The notes: generated by a model not told the origin, from the letters alone. Positions 44,352 to 53,730 are shown, numbered from the stretch's first letter. The stretch: 64,000 nt of DNA from JANQJA01 sp040880285 (GCA_040880285.1 JBBDIT010000075.1:4330-68329), one strand, 5' to 3'. Numbers and translations: made by a program.

Positions 44352-45639
44352 AACGGACACGATGAAAAAGAAAAGTAAACGCTCATTGACCCCGATAATG
44401 CGGTTTCCGGAGTTTCGAGATTCGCCAGAGTGGGTGGAGAAGAGTCTTTCGGAGATTACTTCGGTAATATTTGATGGAACACATCAAACACCTACCTACA
44501 CGGAGGCGGGTATTCCTTTCTATAGTGTAGAGAATCTGATCAGCGGAAACGCGAACAAATTTATCTCAAGGGAGGACTACGACTTAGCGACTAGGAACAA
44601 CAAGCCAGAGAAGGGTGACATTCTATTGACACGGATTGGGAAGATTGGCTTTTCTCAGGTTGTCACATGGGAGCATGAATTCAGTGTCTACGTAACTCTT
44701 GCCGTTATCAAAGGATCAAGCCAATTTGATTCGGGCTATCTGCATTGTCTGTTGCAGTCCGACTTTTATCAGTCTGAGTTGCGGTCTAAATCTCTTTCAA
44801 ACGCTGTGCCCCCGAAAATCAACATGGACACTCTGCGAGAGACTAAAGTGCTTCTCCCAGCCCCCTCGGAGCAACAAAAAATCGCCGACTGTCTCGTTTC
44901 GCTGGACGGGTTGATCGCGGCGGAGGGCCAAAAGCTGGCGGCTCTACGCGACCAAAAGCGCGGCCTCATGCAGCAACTCTTCCCCCAACCCGGCCAAACC
45001 CAACCCCCCCTCCGCTTTCCTGAATTCCGGAATAAAGGGAATTGGGTGGAGTGCGAGTTGGCTGAATTGCTTCCAATCGGCTCATCAAAGAGAGTCCACC
45101 AGCGTGACTGGGCGAGTGACGGCGTCCCGTTCTATCGTGCTAGAGAAATCGTGGCAATTCACAATGGCGAGAAAATCTCTCCTTTGTATATTTCGGAAAA
45201 TCTTTACGATGAGAACATTGCAAAGACGGGCGCAATCTCGCGTGGCGACCTCTTGGTGACAGGAGTCGGTTCAATCGGAGTGCCGTATCTTGTCAATTCC
45301 AGCGACCGCTTTTACTTCAAAGATGGGAATATTGTCTGGCTTAAGAATGACGAGTCGCAGGTGATAGGCCGCTTTCTACATCTTTTGTATCAAACGCCAT
45401 ATGTGCAATCGCAAATCGCAAAGATGGCTGGAGTAGGACCTGTCGGAACCTACACGATTGACAATGCGAAGCGGACACAAATTGCTTTCCCCTGTGATCT
45501 GACGGAGCAGTGTAAGGTCGCAGACTGCCTCGGCACCCTCGATACTCAGATCACCGCTCAGGTGGCGAAGACCGACGCCCTCAAGAAGCACAAGAAAGGC
45601 CTGATGCAGGTTATCTTCCCCGCGCCGAAGGAGCAATAG
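44335..45639 (+). CDS. hsdS: Type I restriction specificity subunit HsdS
   Basis: A 434-residue protein with two target recognition domains (around residues 30-190 and 235-400) and central and C-terminal conserved helical repeats: EQQKIADCLVSLDGLIAAEG and EQCKVADCLGTLDTQITAQV, then KKHKKGLMQVIF. It sets the DNA target for both methylation and cutting. The start may be ATG 44335, 44341 or 44362; 44335 overlaps hsdR. Codon use differs from hsdR, as expected for swapped specificity domains. Confidence 0.9.
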   Translation: MPMSIETDTMKKKSKRSLTPIMRFPEFRDSPEWVEKSLSEITSVIFDGTHQTPTYTEAGIPFYSVENLISGNANKFISREDYDLATRNNKPEKGDILLTRIGKIGFSQVVTWEHEFSVYVTLAVIKGSSQFDSGYLHCLLQSDFYQSELRSKSLSNAVPPKINMDTLRETKVLLPAPSEQQKIADCLVSLDGLIAAEGQKLAALRDQKRGLMQQLFPQPGQTQPPLRFPEFRNKGNWVECELAELLPIGSSKRVHQRDWASDGVPFYRAREIVAIHNGEKISPLYISENLYDENIAKTGAISRGDLLVTGVGSIGVPYLVNSSDRFYFKDGNIVWLKNDESQVIGRFLHLLYQTPYVQSQIAKMAGVGPVGTYTIDNAKRTQIAFPCDLTEQCKVADCLGTLDTQITAQVAKTDALKKHKKGLMQVIFPAPKEQ

Positions 45640-45642
45640 ACC

Positions 45643-46761
45643 ATGTCTGAACCGGCATCCTTCGACGACCTGCCCGCGCTGGCCCATCACCTGCGCGATG
45701 AGCTGGTGAACAAGAAGTTCATCCTGCTCTACGCCTACAACGGCGTGGGGAAGACGCGACTGTCGACGGCGTTCAAGGACTTCGGCAAAGACGCGGAAGA
45801 TGAAAACAAGCGCGACACGCTTTACTTCAACGCCTTCACCGAAGACCTGTTCACGTGGGAGAACGATCTGGAGGGCGACAGCGAGCGCAGCCTGAAGATC
45901 AACGCCGATTCCAAATTCTTTGCCGGACTTGGTGAGTTGGAGATGGACACCCGCATCCGCCCCTTGCTCGACCGCTACGCGGATTTCGATTTCCGCATCG
46001 CCACCGCCCAGTGGGAAGTGGTGTTCTCGCGTGAGGTTCCCGAAGGCGAGGGCCACAGGACCGAGGACGGTATTAAGATCTCGCGTGGCGAGGAAAACAT
46101 CTTCATCTGGTGCTTTTTCCTGGCCATCGTGCAATTGGTGCTCGATGGAGCCGAGGCGTACGACTGGGTGAAATACATCTACATCGATGACCCTATTTCA
46201 TCATTGGACGAGCAAAACGCCATCGCCGTGGCGACGCATCTGGCGAGGATGCTCAAGAGAGAGGACAGTTCGCTGAAGACCATTATTTCGACGCATCACA
46301 CATTGTTTTTCAACGTGCTGTTCAACGAGATTAAACGGGCCAACAAGTATTTCCTGTGCCGGGATCGAGCGGCCGGCAGTTACTCGCTCCGCGACACCGG
46401 CGACACGCCGTTCTTCCATCACGTCGCCGTGCTGGCCGAGCTTTACGAGGCAGAGCGAAGCGGGGAAATCTACACGCATCACTTCAACATGCTCCGCGCG
46501 ATCATGGAAAAGACGGCCAGTTTCCACGGCCATGCGAATTTTTCCGATTGCATCAAACAGCACGAAGACGATATCGACGGTGTTGTGCACGCCCGAATCA
46601 TCAACCTTCTGAGCCACGGCGACTACTCGCTTTATGAGCCGCGCGAGATGATGGGCGAGAACAAGGAGCACTTTCGTCGCATCCTGCACGAGTTTATCGA
46701 GCGCTACCCGTTCAACCCTGAGTTATTCAACAAGACCGAGATGAACCAAGAGGCGATATGA
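45643..46761 (+). CDS. prrC: PrrC anticodon nuclease
   Basis: A 372-residue protein, AAGGAG before its ATG. It follows PrrC closely: ATPase motif YAYNGVGKTRLS near residue 30, the PrrC-box-like FNAFTEDLFTWENDLEGD, signature KISRGEENIFIW and Walker B-like YIYIDDPISSLDEQN, then TIISTHHTLFFNVLF. The nuclease triad of PrrC (Arg-x3-Glu and a later His) is present as R285, E289 (LRAIMEKTASF) and H325 (NLLSHGDYS). PrrC rests on its restriction complex and cleaves tRNA-Lys when that complex is blocked by a phage inhibitor. Here it sits between hsdS and hsdM, with its stop overlapping the hsdM start. Confidence 0.9.
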   Translation: MSEPASFDDLPALAHHLRDELVNKKFILLYAYNGVGKTRLSTAFKDFGKDAEDENKRDTLYFNAFTEDLFTWENDLEGDSERSLKINADSKFFAGLGELEMDTRIRPLLDRYADFDFRIATAQWEVVFSREVPEGEGHRTEDGIKISRGEENIFIWCFFLAIVQLVLDGAEAYDWVKYIYIDDPISSLDEQNAIAVATHLARMLKREDSSLKTIISTHHTLFFNVLFNEIKRANKYFLCRDRAAGSYSLRDTGDTPFFHHVAVLAELYEAERSGEIYTHHFNMLRAIMEKTASFHGHANFSDCIKQHEDDIDGVVHARIINLLSHGDYSLYEPREMMGENKEHFRRILHEFIERYPFNPELFNKTEMNQEAI

Positions 46762-48407
46762 CCGAAGACAATCAAAAACAACTGGGCAAGACCCTTTGGA
46801 ACATCGCGGATCAATTGCGCGGGGCGATGAACGCGGACGACTTCCGCGATTACATGCTGGCGTTCTTGTTCCTGCGCTATCTGTCGGATAACTACGAGCA
46901 AGCGGCGCGGAAGGAACTGGGACGGGACTACCCCGACCCGGATGCGGTGGGCAACGGCGGCCGAACGCCGCTGTCGGCGTGGTACGACGACAACCCCGGC
47001 GACGCGGAGGCGTTTGAGAAACAGATGCGCCGCAAGGCCCACTACGTCATCAAGCCAAAGCATCTGTGGGCGAATATCGCCCATATGGCTCGGACCCAGG
47101 ACGCGGAACTGCTGAATACGCTGCAGGAAGGTTTCAAGTACATCGAGAACGAATCGTTCGAAAGCACCTTTTCCGGGTTGTTCTCGGAGATCAACCTGGG
47201 CTCGGAGAAGTTGGGCAAGACCTATCAGACCCGTAACGCCAAACTCTGCACGATCATCCAGAAAATCGCCGAGGGACTGACCGAGTTCTCAACCGATGCC
47301 GACACTCTGGGCGATGCCTATGAATACCTGATCGGTCAGTTCGCCGCCGGCTCGGGCAAGAAGGCAGGGGAGTTCTACACACCACAGCGCATCAGCGACA
47401 TCCTGTCCGCCATTGTCACCCTCGACGGCCAGAACCCCGAAGCCGGCCCGCGGAAAAAGCTGGCCAGCGTACTGGACTTTGCCTGCGGGTCAGGATCGCT
47501 GCTCTTGAACGTCCGCCGTCACGTGGTCAGTGCTGGAGGCAGCGTCGGCATGATCTACGGCCAGGAGAAGAACATCACCACCTACAACCTGTGCCGCATG
47601 AATATGCTGCTGCACGGGGTGAAAGATTCGGAGTTCGAGATCTACCACGGTGACTCGCTGACCAACGAGTGGGACATGCTCCGCGAGCAGAATCCGGCGA
47701 AGAAGCCGACTTTCGACGCAGTGGTCGCCAATCCGCCATTCAGCTACCGCTGGGACCCGAACGAGACCCTCGGCGAAGATATGCGCTTTAAGAACCACGG
47801 GCTGGCGCCGAAGAGTGCGGCCGACTTCGCATTTCTGCTGCACGGATTTCACTACCTCAAGGACGAGGGCGTAATGGCGATCATCCTGCCCCACGGCGTA
47901 CTGTTCCGCGGCGGCAAGGAAAAAGCTATCCGCGAGAAGTTGCTCAAGGATGGGCATGTCGACACGGTGATCGGACTGCCGGCGAACCTGTTCTACTCGA
48001 CGGGAATTCCGGTGTGCATTCTGGTCCTCAAGAAGTGCAAGCAGCCCGATGATGTGCTGATCATCAACGCTAGCGCAGAAGGGAATTTCGAGAAGGGCAA
48101 GCGGCAGAACCATCTAAGCCCCGAGCACATCAAGAAGATCGTCGACACCTACCAGCACCGCAAGGAAGAGGAACGATACGCCCGGCGGGTGGCGATGGAT
48201 GAGCTCGTCGAGAACGACTACAACCTGAACATCTCACGGTACGTGAGCACAGCCGAACCGGAGCCGCAGATCGACCTGTCTGCCACGCACAAGGAGTTGG
48301 TAGAGATCGAAAGGGAAATTCGTGATTCAACGGCGAAGCACAACGAGTTTCTGAAAGAACTCGGCCTGGCGCCATTGCCGACGCAGGCGCCGGAGAACGG
48401 GGAGTAG
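46758..48407 (+). CDS. hsdM: Type I restriction methyltransferase HsdM
   Basis: A 549-residue protein, start overlapping the prrC stop (ATGA). The N-terminal helical HsdM_N domain is present (LWNIADQLRGAMNADDFRDY), then AdoMet motif LDFACGSGSLL near residue 239 and catalytic NPPFS near 324. It methylates adenine in the HsdS target and forms the core of the complex. The order hsdR-hsdS-prrC-hsdM differs from the E. coli prr locus, where hsdM leads. It has no close likeness to the broken hsdM at 2818. Confidence 0.9.
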   Translation: MTEDNQKQLGKTLWNIADQLRGAMNADDFRDYMLAFLFLRYLSDNYEQAARKELGRDYPDPDAVGNGGRTPLSAWYDDNPGDAEAFEKQMRRKAHYVIKPKHLWANIAHMARTQDAELLNTLQEGFKYIENESFESTFSGLFSEINLGSEKLGKTYQTRNAKLCTIIQKIAEGLTEFSTDADTLGDAYEYLIGQFAAGSGKKAGEFYTPQRISDILSAIVTLDGQNPEAGPRKKLASVLDFACGSGSLLLNVRRHVVSAGGSVGMIYGQEKNITTYNLCRMNMLLHGVKDSEFEIYHGDSLTNEWDMLREQNPAKKPTFDAVVANPPFSYRWDPNETLGEDMRFKNHGLAPKSAADFAFLLHGFHYLKDEGVMAIILPHGVLFRGGKEKAIREKLLKDGHVDTVIGLPANLFYSTGIPVCILVLKKCKQPDDVLIINASAEGNFEKGKRQNHLSPEHIKKIVDTYQHRKEEERYARRVAMDELVENDYNLNISRYVSTAEPEPQIDLSATHKELVEIEREIRDSTAKHNEFLKELGLAPLPTQAPENGE

Positions 48408-48532
48408 CAAGGTCGTTAGGCTCATAGAGTGATTTGCCAAGAGAATATTGTGCATGTGATTGCAGAAGAATGCCGCTTGAACTCCAACCCAAACGTTGCA
48501 ACTGGCGCAAAGATCTTAGGCTTTCCAGCTTG

Positions 48533-50164
48533 TCAGATGTAGTGCCTGAATGGCAGAGGCCTGGAGCCGACCTCTGGGACAGCGGTCAGTATCTCTCCGA
48601 CATCGTCTGCGAAGCGCAGCGTGACCGGAAATCCGTCCCCGTAGATACACGTGTTAAAATTCAGCTTGGTCAGTGACATGATGTCCTTGAGAACTTGCTG
48701 CAAGTCAGTATCACCAAACACAATATTCACCTTGAGCGGTGTTGGCACTTCGCGCCCGGGGTAGGTGAGCAAATGCGGCACGTAGCCCGAAGACCACAAG
48801 AAGGCGCTACGTTCTCCCAGTTCCAATGCAAGTGAGCGAAGTACGGCGCGCTTTCCTTCAGCCCGGAAGAGCTTTAGGTCGTTTGTTCTTCGAATCTGAA
48901 TTCCCGTTACCTTGGTCTGGTCAGGGGCTCCTTCTCTAAATCCTCTAATCTCATCGGCATCAAAGTACGTTCGGCCATGGATGAAAAGCTCTGTCGGCGG
49001 CTTGCCATGGCGTAGCTCGTAACTCGCCACGCACTTCTTGATGATCTCCGCTGCTTGCTCTCGAGGAAGATGAAACTCACCGCGCTTATCTGATCCCCAG
49101 GAGCCAATCGACCCCTTAAAGACAATGCCCTCTCCGCTATCAAGGAACATCTGCGCCCCGCAGCAAGCCTCGTACTCATCGTTAGGATTGTTCGTCTTCT
49201 TGAACACAAGCCCCACATAACACACGCCCTCGCGGATGTCGGCGAGCGTCCAGGGCTTGGCCCCCGCCTTGTAGTAGATCGTCGTTGAAATGTTCCAGGC
49301 GATCGTCGCATCGTCCTGCCGGCTTACTTTCTTCCCGGCTCGCTGCAACTCTTCGCGCGGAACAATCGTCGATTCGCATAAAAGCTGGGTGACAGCCTGG
49401 CAACCAAGAAGTCTGGCTTTGAGCTGATTGTGAAAGTGATTTTCATAGAGATGTTTTTCAGCGGCCTCATTCATTTCCTCAAAGAGATCCGGGCTACGGA
49501 TGCGGTTCGTCGCTTGCTTGTGTGTAAGGTGCACTTCTGGTTCGACGCCATCCTTCTTCGCCAGCGTAGATTTCGGGCGGCAAAGCCGATAGACGTCATC
49601 CGGGACTATCACGAACCAAAACGCGACCTTCTCGTCCTCTTCATCGGTCCATCTTGAAATTTGATCTGAGAAGAGCTTTACCGTATCAAAGACGCGCTGA
49701 TGAGCGTCCGTATTGTGAACTTTTTCGTAGAGTTCGTTGGGATCAACTCTCAGTGTAACGCGCGGCGTGCTCTCCCAGGACGTTCTAAAGACTGTCTCAA
49801 AACCAGGGAAAGTAACTGAGCTCTTGACGTTCGGATCGGCCAAGATGGGCCTATTGAGACGTCGCGCCCAATTTTGAAATATCGCGATGCCGTCAGGCGT
49901 TCCGATGACCCCGTAATGAGTACCCATGGGCTCAGGACCGGGTGGTCCGAACAGCAAGAGACCATCCTTGGGATCTTCCAAGACCTGGCCGCAACCGAAG
50001 AGGAGTCTGGGCTCCTTGAATGGAAGCAGACGGGAGGAAGGCTCTCTTCGCAGAGATCTGCGCTTAGAGGTCTTCTGGCTCGTCTTCGTCCTCAACATCT
50101 TCTTCAAGATTTTCCTCCTCCTCGTCTTCGATTTCCTCAACGAGTTCGATATCTGAATCTTCAT
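48533..50164 (-). CDS. Short prokaryotic Argonaute (SPARTA component)
   Basis: A 543-residue frame. The body reads as MID-PIWI without N or PAZ domains: GVCYVGLVFKK, CCGAQMFLDSGEGIVFKG, then FHLPREQAAEIIKKC and TELFIHGRTYFDADEI in the PIWI core, and a C-terminal LNFNTCIYGDGFPVTLRFAD. Short Argonautes lack nuclease activity and act as guided sensors bound to an effector; here the TIR-APAZ protein encoded upstream. The start is uncertain: 50164 overlaps the TIR-APAZ 3' end by 101 bases; TTG 50107 (AGGAGG six bases before) or ATG 50098 may be used. It is convergent with hsdM. Confidence 0.8.
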   Translation of the reverse strand: MKIQISNSLRKSKTRRRKILKKMLRTKTSQKTSKRRSLRREPSSRLLPFKEPRLLFGCGQVLEDPKDGLLLFGPPGPEPMGTHYGVIGTPDGIAIFQNWARRLNRPILADPNVKSSVTFPGFETVFRTSWESTPRVTLRVDPNELYEKVHNTDAHQRVFDTVKLFSDQISRWTDEEDEKVAFWFVIVPDDVYRLCRPKSTLAKKDGVEPEVHLTHKQATNRIRSPDLFEEMNEAAEKHLYENHFHNQLKARLLGCQAVTQLLCESTIVPREELQRAGKKVSRQDDATIAWNISTTIYYKAGAKPWTLADIREGVCYVGLVFKKTNNPNDEYEACCGAQMFLDSGEGIVFKGSIGSWGSDKRGEFHLPREQAAEIIKKCVASYELRHGKPPTELFIHGRTYFDADEIRGFREGAPDQTKVTGIQIRRTNDLKLFRAEGKRAVLRSLALELGERSAFLWSSGYVPHLLTYPGREVPTPLKVNIVFGDTDLQQVLKDIMSLTKLNFNTCIYGDGFPVTLRFADDVGEILTAVPEVGSRPLPFRHYI

Positions 50165-51551
50165 CTACGCCGTGCTTCCCGTCCTCGAAATAGCTCCACG
50201 GGCTTGTGAACTGCATAGGCACGAGTTCTACATCCATCGTCATGCTATTGCCCAGAGGAATTTGTAGCTCGTCCTCTCCGGCACCAAGCTGACAGCACAT
50301 GGCGAGAAGCCTGTCGCGCCAGTGATGATTCCACCACTGTTTGCAGACTCTCCTCCTTGCTCGGTGCATTCGCGCGGAATTAGCCCATGGTGTCTTGCCT
50401 TCACCGGTAAAGATCACATGATGGCGCAGAAGAAGGCGAGGGAATGGACGCAGCTGAATTGATGCCGAGATTGCGTAGTGCCAAAAGCCATCCGGCTGCA
50501 GCTCCCCCTGGGCATTCCTTTTGCTTTTTCGACCAACGAGCTGGCGGTATCTGAGCTTACCCGTACAATCCGAGTAGTAGGCCCGGTTGTTCTCGAAATG
50601 ACCTTCCTCGAAGAACCAGGTTTGCCGATCATTGGCCATGCGATGAGTGAGCAGTGGCTTGCGTGCCATCTCCGCTTCAAAACCCTGTCTGAGCAAATCT
50701 GTCACCATTCGCGATGCATCATCTGCCTTGATCGAGAGTTTTGCATGACCCTCCTCAACGAAATCTTGTGTATTGACACTCAGTTCTCCCTTGGGATCAA
50801 AAGCCTCACCGAACCTCTCCTGAACGTCGTTACCCGTCGCAAATGTGACCAGATACTTCTCGTGAACCCGGCATGGATAGTCAAATTCAGCTGCGATGGT
50901 CTCAACTTCGTTGCGTGCGCCGCGATACAGATGAAATCGCAGTACGGGTGGAAACGACAGCCGAAACCAGTTCGAAAGATAAGGATCGTTGGAAACAACG
51001 GTCTTGCGGGACTCTTCGAGAGAGCGCCTGTACCATTCCGATACGCAACTAGCGTTGGCCTGATCGGAGCGCGGCGCATGCTCCCGTTCTAAGAGCTTAA
51101 GCAACCGTTTTAGACCTTGAGCCCAGTTGTCATCAAAGAAGACTATGTTCAGGTCTTGAAGACTCTCGTCCATGCTTTGGATCGGGAAGGGGTCGACCTT
51201 TAGTGGAATGATAAAGTCCTTTAGATCATTTTCTTCCTGAGTCTTTTGCGCAATGGATAGTTCGCGACGTGTCCCCAGTTTGTTGTTTCCTTCAAGTGTG
51301 GAGACAAAGATGAAACGGAAGGCGTAATCTTCAATTGCTTCGCTGATGTCGTCCCAGAACCGCTCACCACCGAGTAGCTTCGTTACATCACACCAGACCT
51401 CGTAGCCAGCAATGGCGAGCTGAGTGGCGAGCCACTTCGCAAAGGTGCTGTCTTCTGGCGTTGCATGGCTGATGAACAGCAGCTGTCTCGGCGCCTTCGC
51501 CGGGTTTGCTAAATCCTGCTGACTTCGTTCTTCGAGTAGCTGTTGTTCCAT
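50064..51551 (-). CDS. TIR-APAZ effector (SPARTA component)
   Basis: A 495-residue protein. The N-terminal TIR domain (LLFISHATPEDSTFAKWLAT, then GYEVWCDVTKLLGGERFWDD) has the candidate NADase Glu at E97 in GTRRELSIA. The rest is an APAZ domain that replaces the missing N/PAZ part of Argonaute. It ends in a ~35-residue acidic tail (EEIEDEEEENLEEDVEDEDE). In known SPARTA systems, TIR-APAZ and short Argonaute form a dimer that, on guide-RNA recognition of invader DNA, oligomerises and depletes NAD(P)+. Gene order and overlap with the Argonaute fit this. The acidic tail is read from the same DNA as the basic N-terminal extension of the Argonaute. Confidence 0.85.
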   Translation of the reverse strand: MEQQLLEERSQQDLANPAKAPRQLLFISHATPEDSTFAKWLATQLAIAGYEVWCDVTKLLGGERFWDDISEAIEDYAFRFIFVSTLEGNNKLGTRRELSIAQKTQEENDLKDFIIPLKVDPFPIQSMDESLQDLNIVFFDDNWAQGLKRLLKLLEREHAPRSDQANASCVSEWYRRSLEESRKTVVSNDPYLSNWFRLSFPPVLRFHLYRGARNEVETIAAEFDYPCRVHEKYLVTFATGNDVQERFGEAFDPKGELSVNTQDFVEEGHAKLSIKADDASRMVTDLLRQGFEAEMARKPLLTHRMANDRQTWFFEEGHFENNRAYYSDCTGKLRYRQLVGRKSKRNAQGELQPDGFWHYAISASIQLRPFPRLLLRHHVIFTGEGKTPWANSARMHRARRRVCKQWWNHHWRDRLLAMCCQLGAGEDELQIPLGNSMTMDVELVPMQFTSPWSYFEDGKHGVDEDSDIELVEEIEDEEEENLEEDVEDEDEPEDL

Positions 51552-51764
51552 TGTTCTGTTTGGTTAACATTCCTTAGCGAAGGGAGACACGTGCACCTCC
51601 TGCTGACTTCACACGATCAAGTGGGGTGGTACCAACACACCCAAACACTGTATATTTAACCAGTTTCCGCGGCGCAGTTAAAGGCAAAGCGCAGGCTCAT
51701 GCATTGCCTGACCCGGCGAATAACACGTAATCAGCGTCCTCTCGGGCTAGAGCGATGCCGCGCA

Positions 51765-51793
51765 AGACAACCTATTGTTTTGGTTAGTATAAT
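51765..51793 (+). promoter_or_regulatory. Possible sigma-70 promoter for darTG
   Basis: AAGACA (51765-51770), a 17-bp spacer and a consensus TATAAT (51788-51793), about 90 bases before the darT ATG. The rest of the 333-bp gap between the divergent TIR-APAZ and darT genes shows no gene. Confidence 0.45.
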
Positions 51794-51884
51794 GGCGGTC
51801 TGGAGCCGCGGCTTCGGCTTGTAACGTTGGACGCCTTTTCGGGTCTCACGTCACGTTGACCGATTGGTGGGCTATGATGGCGGC

Positions 51885-52529
51885 ATGCCAAGGTACCAAA
51901 ATCTTAACGCTGAGCGAGCACTCATTTGGAGGATTGTCCATCGTCAGAACGTTCCCTGGATCCTCGAGAATGGGCTCCACTGCTCGAATTCAGATGTCAG
52001 GGATCCAGAATTCATTCAGATCGGAAATGAGGAAATCATTGAAAAGCGGACCGGACGTGATGTGCCCATCCATCCCGGTGGAAGCTTGAGCGATTATGTG
52101 CCCTTTTACTTTACGCCCTTCTCTCCGATGATGTTCAACATTCACACCGGCCACGGCGTGCACCGCCGGGACAATCGCGAAATATGCATTCTTGTTAGCA
52201 GCCTGCACAAGGTTCAGGAGGCTGGAGTCGAATTCGTGTTTACTGACCGCCACGCGTATCAACCCTTGGCAGAGTACTACAGTGAGATTGAAGATCTCGT
52301 CAACGTCGATTGGGCGAGCCTTCGTGAGCGCGATTTTAGACGAGATCCTGAGAATCCGCTCAAATTCGAGAAATATCAAGCTGAAGCGCTAGTTTATCGG
52401 CATTTGCCGGTTGAATGTCTTATTGGCATTGTATGCTATGACGCCAATTCCAAGGAGCAGCTCACGGATTCGGCCAACGAGCGAGGTATAGACCTTGATA
52501 TCGAACATCGTCCGGGCTGGTACTTTTAG
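51885..52529 (+). CDS. darT: DarT toxin: ssDNA thymidine ADP-ribosyltransferase
   Basis: A 214-residue protein from ATG 51885 (MPRYQNLNAERALIWRIVHR); the frame is open back to 51864. Key parts: LIWRIVHRQNVPWILENGLH, then VPFYFTPFSPMMFNIHTG and the catalytic strand KYQAEALVYRHLPVECLIGI with Glu at E167. DarT modifies thymidine in ssDNA with ADP-ribose and stalls replication; DarG reverses this. The stop shares its last base with the darG GTG start (TAGTG), so both are co-translated. G/C content is lower than in the restriction operon, so it was probably acquired separately. Confidence 0.9.
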   Translation: MPRYQNLNAERALIWRIVHRQNVPWILENGLHCSNSDVRDPEFIQIGNEEIIEKRTGRDVPIHPGGSLSDYVPFYFTPFSPMMFNIHTGHGVHRRDNREICILVSSLHKVQEAGVEFVFTDRHAYQPLAEYYSEIEDLVNVDWASLRERDFRRDPENPLKFEKYQAEALVYRHLPVECLIGIVCYDANSKEQLTDSANERGIDLDIEHRPGWYF

Positions 52530-53608
52530 TGATTAGTTACACACAAGGCAATTTGCTGGACTCAGACGCGCAAGCTCTCGTCAATACTGTCAACACTGTT
52601 GGAGTGATGGGAAAGGGAATTGCCCTGATGTTCAAGGAACGGTTTAAGGAGAACTACGAACTCTATAGAGATGCCTGCAAAGCCAATGAAGTATCGATTG
52701 GCGAGCTCTTTGTTACCCAACCGAACTCCTTGATCGGACCGAAGTGGATCATTAACTTTCCAACAAAAGAGCATTGGAGGAACGATTCCAAGATTGAATG
52801 GGTCCGTTCTGGACTGGATGAACTCAGAAATTTCATCGTTGACAACAAAATTATATCGATTGCCCTTCCACCGCTTGGTTCAGGCAATGGTGGTCTGTAT
52901 TGGCCGGAAGTCCGCTTGGAAATCGAGAGGGCACTCGGTGATCTTTCCGGCGTTGAAATCATCGTTTACGAACCCACAAATGAATACCAAAACGTCCAGA
53001 AACGAATGGGCACAAAAAAATTAACTCCCGCTCGCGCTATAGTGGCAGAGTTAGTGCGGCGCTATTGGATCCAGGGACTCGATTGTAGTCTGCTCGAAAT
53101 TCAGAAAATGGCGTGGTTCGCTGAGAGGGTCATTGAGACATCAAACACAACGAATGTGCTCGACCTTCAGTTTCGCGCGGATAGATTTGGGCCGTACGCG
53201 CGGCGGCTGAACCACCTACTGAATGCACTCGATGGTAGTTACCTACACTGCGAAAAAAGAATCGCAGACGCTGGCCCATTAGACACCATCTGGTTCGATG
53301 AAAGTCGACGAGACTACCTTAAGACGTACATCGCTGGTAAGGAGTTTAGACCTTACCTATCGGCGCTAGAGCGAACCTACGAAATCATCGATGGATTCGA
53401 ATCACCATTTGGATTGGAATTGCTAGCCACAATTGATTGGCTGTTGTGCCGCAAGCACCTTGAACCCGAGATCGACTCGATACAATCCGGCTTGTCTAAG
53501 TGGCCGAAAGGAGGCGATCGCAAGTTGCGACTATTCGACGAGCGCGCGATTGGAATTGCTCTAGGCCGGTTGAGGGAATCAGCACTTCAGTACCGCTGGT
53601 CTGCATAA
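52529..53608 (+). CDS. darG: DarG antitoxin: DNA ADP-ribosylglycohydrolase
   Basis: A 359-residue protein from GTG 52529. The macrodomain (residues 1-155) has LVNTVNTVGVMGKGIALMFK, IINFPTKEHWRNDSKIEWVR and LPPLGSGNGGLYWPEV. The C-terminal domain (about 170-359; ARAIVAELVRRYWIQGLDCS, QKMAWFAERVIE) is the DarT-binding region of DarG that neutralises the toxin directly. It is full length. The macrodomain is alike in wording to that of the gene at 38160, but the C-terminal domains differ. Confidence 0.9.
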   Translation: MISYTQGNLLDSDAQALVNTVNTVGVMGKGIALMFKERFKENYELYRDACKANEVSIGELFVTQPNSLIGPKWIINFPTKEHWRNDSKIEWVRSGLDELRNFIVDNKIISIALPPLGSGNGGLYWPEVRLEIERALGDLSGVEIIVYEPTNEYQNVQKRMGTKKLTPARAIVAELVRRYWIQGLDCSLLEIQKMAWFAERVIETSNTTNVLDLQFRADRFGPYARRLNHLLNALDGSYLHCEKRIADAGPLDTIWFDESRRDYLKTYIAGKEFRPYLSALERTYEIIDGFESPFGLELLATIDWLLCRKHLEPEIDSIQSGLSKWPKGGDRKLRLFDERAIGIALGRLRESALQYRWSA

Positions 53609-53730
53609 GCTGCGGGCACGTCCGTAGATCGTTCTGATGCACTGTTTCTGAATGATTGGCGCAGCGTGCCCGCCGAAAGTGGAGACCCGAGGGCTTCCAC
53701 GACGAGGAGGTCTCGCATCCGATTTTGCTC

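Noticed and set aside
48533..50164. A cutting (long-type) Argonaute
   Set aside because: I saw no N or PAZ domain and no convincing Asp-Glu-Asp-x catalytic set; the TIR-APAZ partner fits the short, non-cutting type.
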